A stretch of DNA of 64,000 nt, from the NCBI GenBank assembly GCA_947372225.1, contig CANBSV010000003.1, positions 14,900 to 78,899 of the forward strand. Reading direction: 5' to 3'. Shown here piece after piece: positions 60,396 through 64,000 of the stretch. Position numbers and translations under genes: made by a program. Below the pieces are notes generated by a model that saw only the letters and a list, made by a program, of their open reading frames with translations, searched no databases and had not been told where the DNA came from. The DNA comes from Burkholderiales bacterium. Its GTDB lineage: Bacteria; Pseudomonadota; Gammaproteobacteria; Burkholderiales; Burkholderiaceae_C. The number at the start of each line of letters is the position of its first letter. Position 1 is the stretch's first letter.

Positions 60396-61976
60396 TCACA
60401 GCGCGTCGAGGTCGCGGAGCAATTCGGTGGCAGCGGCACGTCGGCGTGCACGCTCGGCGGCTTCGAGGCGGGTCACGTTGCGCGCCATCAGCGCCGTGCG
60501 CGGGTTGGCAGCGAGCTCAGCCTCGTGGCGATCGAGAAAGTGCCAGTACAGCACCGTGTAAGGACACAACGGCTTGCCCGTAGCTTGGGCCGCCTTGGCG
60601 TCAGGCGCGTAGGCGCAACGGCCGCAGTGGTTGCTCATGCGCTGGATGTAGGCACCCGACGCAACGTACGGCTTGCTGGTGAAGCGCCCGCCATCGGCGT
60701 ACAGCGCCATGCCGGCCACGTTGGGCAACTCGACCCACTCCACCGCGTCGACATACATCGCGAGGTACCAGGCCGCGACCTGCTTGGGGTCGATCTCAGC
60801 CAGCAAGGCAAACAGGCCGGTCACCATCAGCCGCTGGATGTGGTGTGCGTAGCCGTATTGCAGCGTTTGTTCGATGGCGTCGCGCGCGCAGGCCATGCGG
60901 GTGTCGCCGCTCCAGAACCATCTCGGCAGGGCGCGCTGGTGAGCGTAGTGGTTGGCCTCGGCCAGAGCGGGCATGTCCAGCCAGTAGACGCCACGAATGA
61001 ACTCGCGCCAGCCCAGGATCTGCCGGATGAAGCCCTCGACACCGGCGAGAGGTGCGCGCCCGGCGCGATACGCCTGCTCGGCTGCGGCAATGACCTCGCG
61101 CGGGTCGAGGAGGTGCAAGTTCAAGCTGCTGGCCAGCAGCGAGTGCCAGCCGAAAGGCGTGCCCGCCCACATGGCGTCCTGGTAGTCGCCGAAGTTCACC
61201 AGCCGGGATTCGATGAACGCGTCCAGCGAGCACAACGCCTGCTCGCGCGTCACCGGCCACACGAAGTGCTCGAGTGAGCCGGGGTGATCCGGGAACAGTC
61301 GGGCCACGTCGGCCAGCGCCGAGCGGGTCAGCGCGTCGGGCTCGAAAAACTCTGGGGGCGGAATCAGCCCCGGCCCGCCCTTGGGGTAACCCTTGCGGTT
61401 GTCGGCGTCGTAGTTCCACTGCCCGCCTTCGGGCTGGTCGGGGTCGGTAGCATCGAGCAGCACGCGGTGTCGCCGCCTCATGTCACGGTAGAAATACTCC
61501 ATGCGCAAGCTGGAGTTTTCGGTCTTGCGGTACCTGACCGCCCAGCGTGCGAAGTCGGCGCGCGAGCACAGAAAGTGCGCATCCTCGATCCAGCGCAGTG
61601 ACACCCCGGCCTCGCGGGCCACGGCCGTGATGTCCTGCTGAAGCCGCCATTCACCGGGCTCCAGCAGGCACAGAGCCTCGGGACGCAGCCGTTGCAACTG
61701 CGAGGCCAGCCGGCCGGGCAGCGTGGGCTCGTCACTGTCTTCCAGGCCGACGTACTCGACGACGAAACCGCGCTCGCGCAGCGCGTCACGGCAGTGACGC
61801 ATCGCCGCGAGGAACAGCGCGATGCGTGCCTTGTGGCTCCACACCCAGCGCGCCTCGCCGGGCGCTTCGATCATCAGCACACGGTCGTTCGCAGGGTCCA
61901 ATCCCGCGAGGGCGGGGCTGTCCGGATTGAGCTGGTCTCCAAGCACCAGCACGAGCTGGCGCACCGGGCCGCTCAC
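60396..61976 (-). CDS. phrB: FeS-type bacterial cryptochrome/(6-4) photolyase
   Basis: Flavoprotein of the FeS-BCP class (PhrB/CryB), repairing (6-4) photoproducts or sensing light. The sequence starts like this class (RQLVLVLGDQLNPDSPAL) and has the FAD-site stretches NFGDYQDAMWAG and GFIRQILGWREFIRG, and the C-terminal 4Fe-4S cysteines in HCGRCAY and PLCPYTV (two close cysteines, a third about 17 residues later; a fourth lies upstream in RMACARD). The GTG at 61976 overlaps the DUF2256 stop; GTG at 61964 is an alternative. About 526 residues. Confidence 0.9.
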   Translation of the reverse strand: MSGPVRQLVLVLGDQLNPDSPALAGLDPANDRVLMIEAPGEARWVWSHKARIALFLAAMRHCRDALRERGFVVEYVGLEDSDEPTLPGRLASQLQRLRPEALCLLEPGEWRLQQDITAVAREAGVSLRWIEDAHFLCSRADFARWAVRYRKTENSSLRMEYFYRDMRRRHRVLLDATDPDQPEGGQWNYDADNRKGYPKGGPGLIPPPEFFEPDALTRSALADVARLFPDHPGSLEHFVWPVTREQALCSLDAFIESRLVNFGDYQDAMWAGTPFGWHSLLASSLNLHLLDPREVIAAAEQAYRAGRAPLAGVEGFIRQILGWREFIRGVYWLDMPALAEANHYAHQRALPRWFWSGDTRMACARDAIEQTLQYGYAHHIQRLMVTGLFALLAEIDPKQVAAWYLAMYVDAVEWVELPNVAGMALYADGGRFTSKPYVASGAYIQRMSNHCGRCAYAPDAKAAQATGKPLCPYTVLYWHFLDRHEAELAANPRTALMARNVTRLEAAERARRRAAATELLRDLDAL

Positions 61977-62149
61977 GGAGGCGGCCGGTTCCGCTGCGAT
62001 TCGCTGCGGCACCGATCGCTGCAGAACTTCACGTCGGCCCAGTTCTTCGCCCAGGCTCGGCGCCAGGTCATCGGCCGCTGGCACTGAACGCAGGGCTTTT
62101 GCGGCAGCGCGGCCTTGTTGCCCTTGAACTCGCGGGCGTCGGGCGTCAT
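61973..62149 (-). CDS. DUF2256 small zinc-ribbon-like protein
   Basis: A 58-residue protein missed by length-limited gene calls. It reads MTPDAREFKGNKAALP, then KPCVQC and later KFCSDRCR, with MTWRRAWAKNWADV between. Four cysteines in two CxxC-type pairs should bind zinc. DUF2256 genes are often beside photolyase/cryptochrome genes, as here. Its ATG overlaps the regulator stop (ATGA) and its TGA overlaps the photolyase GTG, so all three are translationally coupled. Function unknown. Confidence 0.88.
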   Translation of the reverse strand: MTPDAREFKGNKAALPQKPCVQCQRPMTWRRAWAKNWADVKFCSDRCRSESQRNRPPP

Positions 62150-63084
62150 GCGCTGCCGTGCCGCCAGCGCTCAAGCTCGATTCGGATGTCGCTCAACAAG
62201 CCCAGCGCAGTCACGCCATCGACGCTGCGCCGGTGCAGCACCGGTGCAGCGCCTCCGACCCACAGCTCGGTCTCGGGGGCAAGCTTGCTGCGCAACTCCT
62301 GGAGTCCGTCGACCACCTGGTTGGGGTTCATGCAGCCGGTGAAGCCCAGCGCCACGATGTCACACCGGTAGGCGGCTGCCGCCAGCGAAATGTCCCACAC
62401 GGGGGTTTGCGCACCGAGCGGCACGCACCGGGCGCCCTCGAGTGCGAACAGGCATTCGGCGAGCAGCAGACCCAGGCTGTGCGGCTCGCCAGGAAAGGTC
62501 GTCAGCAAGACACGCGGACGGTCACTGCCAGCCGACTCAGGAATGCCGCTGCGTGCCAGCCGCACCACCGATTGCAGGCATTCGATGTAGGCGTGCTCCT
62601 CAAAGACGTCGAGCTGGCCGCGCATCCACGCATCGCCCACCATGGTGTTGACGGGCAGAACCACTTCCATGATGAACCGCGACACGCCCAGCCGCACCTG
62701 GGCCAGCATCAGCTGACGACGCAGCGCATCGAGGTCGTGCGAGCGGATCAGGGCCAGATAGGGCTTGAGATCGGGCGCGGTCAGCCCCTTGGACACCGAC
62801 TGTGGCGAATCGAGGGTGCTGGCGCTGAGACTGTTCAGCTCGTCCATCGACATCGGCACCAGGCGCCCTGGGCGGTGGCCGTTGTCCATGAGGCGCTTGA
62901 CGACGCGAAGTTTCTCGACCTGTTCGAGCGGGTAGGCGCGCTCGCCGGCGCCGTCGCGATCGGGCCGGGGAAAGCCATAGCGCCGCTCCCAAATGCGCAA
63001 GGTGTCTTTGGTCAGTCCGGTGTCGCGCTCGACGGCGGCGATGGACAGGGTCAGAACTCTGAGCTCACGAGCCGGCTCGTTCAT
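62146..63084 (-). CDS. CarH/LitR-type B12-dependent light-responsive MerR regulator
   Basis: A transcription factor that uses adenosylcobalamin to sense light in known homologues. The 312 residues have an N-terminal MerR helix-turn-helix (TLSIAAVERDTGLTKDTLRIWERRYGFP, about 12-40), a helical cap domain with the photoreceptor motif W-x9-EH (Trp153, Glu163, His164), and a C-terminal Rossmann B12-binding domain with the lower-ligand histidine (His202 in GEPHSLG). All B12-site residues are present, so light sensing is plausible. It starts the photolyase unit and diverges from gpx. Confidence 0.9.
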   Translation of the reverse strand: MNEPARELRVLTLSIAAVERDTGLTKDTLRIWERRYGFPRPDRDGAGERAYPLEQVEKLRVVKRLMDNGHRPGRLVPMSMDELNSLSASTLDSPQSVSKGLTAPDLKPYLALIRSHDLDALRRQLMLAQVRLGVSRFIMEVVLPVNTMVGDAWMRGQLDVFEEHAYIECLQSVVRLARSGIPESAGSDRPRVLLTTFPGEPHSLGLLLAECLFALEGARCVPLGAQTPVWDISLAAAAYRCDIVALGFTGCMNPNQVVDGLQELRSKLAPETELWVGGAAPVLHRRSVDGVTALGLLSDIRIELERWRHGSA

Positions 63085-63212
63085 GACATGGCCTTTGAGA
63101 GGCTTTCGGGATCGAAAAACACGGGGATTTTTTGAGAAGCGGGCCTTGGGGCGATCGATTTTGTATCAGTATCGGGGTTTTGCTGATCTTTTGTGTACGA
63201 CAAGGCATCGAC
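63085..63212. promoter_or_regulatory. Divergent regulator / glutathione peroxidase control region
   Basis: This 128-base gap is less GC-rich than its flanks and must hold promoters for both sides. An imperfect dyad TTGTGTACGACAA (63191-63203) lies ten bases before the gpx ATG and is centred on TAC, in keeping with MerR-type operators. ATCAG and CTGAT arms (63165-63187 zone) form another possible dyad. No consensus sigma-70 pair is convincing, so an alternative sigma factor is possible. Confidence 0.4.
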
Positions 63213-63794
63213 ATGAGCGCATCCTCTTCTTTTTTGAGTCTGGCTCGACGCAGCTTGTTGTTGCTGGGTCTACTGGTCTGCGCAATGAGCGCCCGGGCGG
63301 GCTGCCCGGCACTGCTCGACCGCGAAATGCTGCGGCTGCAAGACGAGAAACCGCAGTCGCTGTGCCAGTACGCCGGCAAGGTGGTCGTGGTGGTCAATAC
63401 CGCCAGCTTTTGCGGCTTCACCCCGCAGTACAAGGGACTCGAAGAGCTGTACGCGCGCTACCGCGATCGAGGACTGGTCGTGCTCGGGTTTCCCTCGAAC
63501 GACTTCGGCTCGCAAGAGCCCGGCAGCAATCGCGAGATCGCCAACTTTTGCGAAGGCACGTTTGGCGTCAAGTTCCCGATGTTCACCAAGACGCGGGTCT
63601 CCTCGCGCGGCGGCGCCGGGGTCAACCCGCTGTACGTTGACCTCGAGCGCATCACCGGCTCGTCGCCGGGCTGGAACTTCCACAAGTACGTGATCGCCCG
63701 CGACGGCGCCACGGTGGAGAGTTTCAGCAGCCTCACCAGCCCCGATGCCTCGTGGTTCGTCAAGACCATCGAGAAACTGCTGGCTGCGCCATGA
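63213..63794 (+). CDS. Exported glutathione peroxidase
   Basis: Thiol peroxidase that reduces hydroperoxides. The ATG at 63213 gives 193 residues with a signal peptide (about 1-29, ending SARA). The mature part has the peroxidatic cysteine in NTASFCGFTPQYKGLE (Cys67), the FPSNDFGSQEPG motif with Gln (about 112-123) and WNFHKYVI with Trp and Asn of the tetrad. It is probably periplasmic. It diverges from the light regulator and overlaps a 19-codon frame at its end. Confidence 0.92.
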   Translation: MSASSSFLSLARRSLLLLGLLVCAMSARAGCPALLDREMLRLQDEKPQSLCQYAGKVVVVVNTASFCGFTPQYKGLEELYARYRDRGLVVLGFPSNDFGSQEPGSNREIANFCEGTFGVKFPMFTKTRVSSRGGAGVNPLYVDLERITGSSPGWNFHKYVIARDGATVESFSSLTSPDASWFVKTIEKLLAAP

Positions 63795-63850
63795 CGCCCA
63801 CACCATCAGCCATCTCGCACAACTCGTTGCGGCTGGCGGGGGTCGCATGA
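63791..63850 (+). CDS. 19-codon coupling ORF between gpx and the FAD gene
   Basis: A short frame (MTPTPSAISHNSLRLAGVA) whose ATG overlaps the gpx stop and whose TGA overlaps the next ATG, both as ATGA. It may be translated to carry ribosomes across the gap, or be chance. Confidence 0.3.
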   Translation: MTPTPSAISHNSLRLAGVA

Positions 63851-64000
63851 GCCAGCCTTTGCGCCGGGTGGCGGTCATCGGCTCGGGGATCGCGGGCCTG
63901 TCGGTGGCCCATGCGCTCGCGCCCGAATCGAAGGTCACGCTGTTCGAAGCGGGCGACTATTTCGGTGGCCACACGCACACCGTCGACATCACGCTGGAAG
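63847..64000 (+). CDS. FAD-dependent oxidoreductase, 5' part only
   Basis: The first 51 codons before the window ends. The N-terminus has the dinucleotide motif VAVIGSGIAGLSVAHAL and a GGHTHT stretch after LFEAGDYF, as in the amine-oxidase-like proteins found next to cfa and DUF1365 genes in photo-oxidative stress clusters of Proteobacteria. The assignment beyond an FAD protein is inference from neighbours. Confidence 0.75.
   Translation, partial: MSQPLRRVAVIGSGIAGLSVAHALAPESKVTLFEAGDYFGGHTHTVDITLE

Noticed and set aside
63213..63310. Glutathione peroxidase as a lipoprotein
   Set aside because: A cysteine follows the signal peptide, but the preceding residues (ARAG) do not fit a lipobox.

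Overview
The window is a GC-rich, densely coded chromosomal segment from a betaproteobacterium, most likely Burkholderiales of the Rubrivivax/Leptothrix/Ideonella kind. This rests on gene order and protein style (mreBCD-mrdA divergent from gatCAB, kdsD-kdsC-lptC, murU/pepP/ubiH neighbourhood, glnE next to yhdP). The species is inferred, not proven. No rRNA, tRNA, CRISPR array or insertion sequence was seen.

Layout. 1-8.0 kb: cell-wall elongation genes mreB-mreC-mreD-mrdA (minus, last one cut by the window edge), divergent from gatCAB, the Glu/Asp-tRNA amidotransferase. 8.1-17.6 kb: a DUF4124 envelope protein, pyrE, exonuclease III, two separate HDOD-domain genes, a carboxylesterase, a Tat-type M48 peptidase, AmpG permease, a flavin reductase and a fused ChrA transporter. 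17.7-19.6 kb: a TauE/SafE transporter with a structured, terminator-ended leader on its own strand, then a glycine-rich RRM protein whose 5' UTR can hide its Shine-Dalgarno sequence. 19.6-26.6 kb: an SDR, lptC-kdsC-kdsD (LPS/Kdo), a KefC-type antiporter and a COG2509 FAD protein.

26.6-35.1 kb is the main accessory block: hsdM-hsdS, a two-domain Mrr-type endonuclease, an AAA ATPase and hsdR, all on the minus strand. The ATPase is preceded by an AT-rich 9-bp inverted repeat. This looks like a type I restriction system with a built-in type IV-like nuclease. 35.1-40 kb: topB, then a SET-domain gene, birA and a SPOR-like envelope protein in an overlapping operon, with an alternating CA/CG tract upstream.

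40-50.3 kb: a subtilase with a GlyGly-CTERM tail, tkt-gap, murU, a DmeF-type cation exporter, pepP, a UbiH-type hydroxylase and a FliL-like single-pass protein. 50.3-59.4 kb: Nit-type amidase and yhdP, divergent from glnE, then a rhombosortase (the protease class expected to process the subtilase) and a stand-alone heptose-phosphate adenylyltransferase.

59.5-64 kb: a di-iron ferritin-like protein, then an FeS-type photolyase/cryptochrome, a 58-residue DUF2256 protein and a CarH/LitR-type B12 light regulator in one overlapping unit, divergent from glutathione peroxidase and an FAD oxidoreductase cut by the window end. Together these look like a light/photo-oxidative stress locus. The strongest leads are the TauE leader RNA, the composite restriction locus, the rhombosortase/substrate pair and the light-response block.
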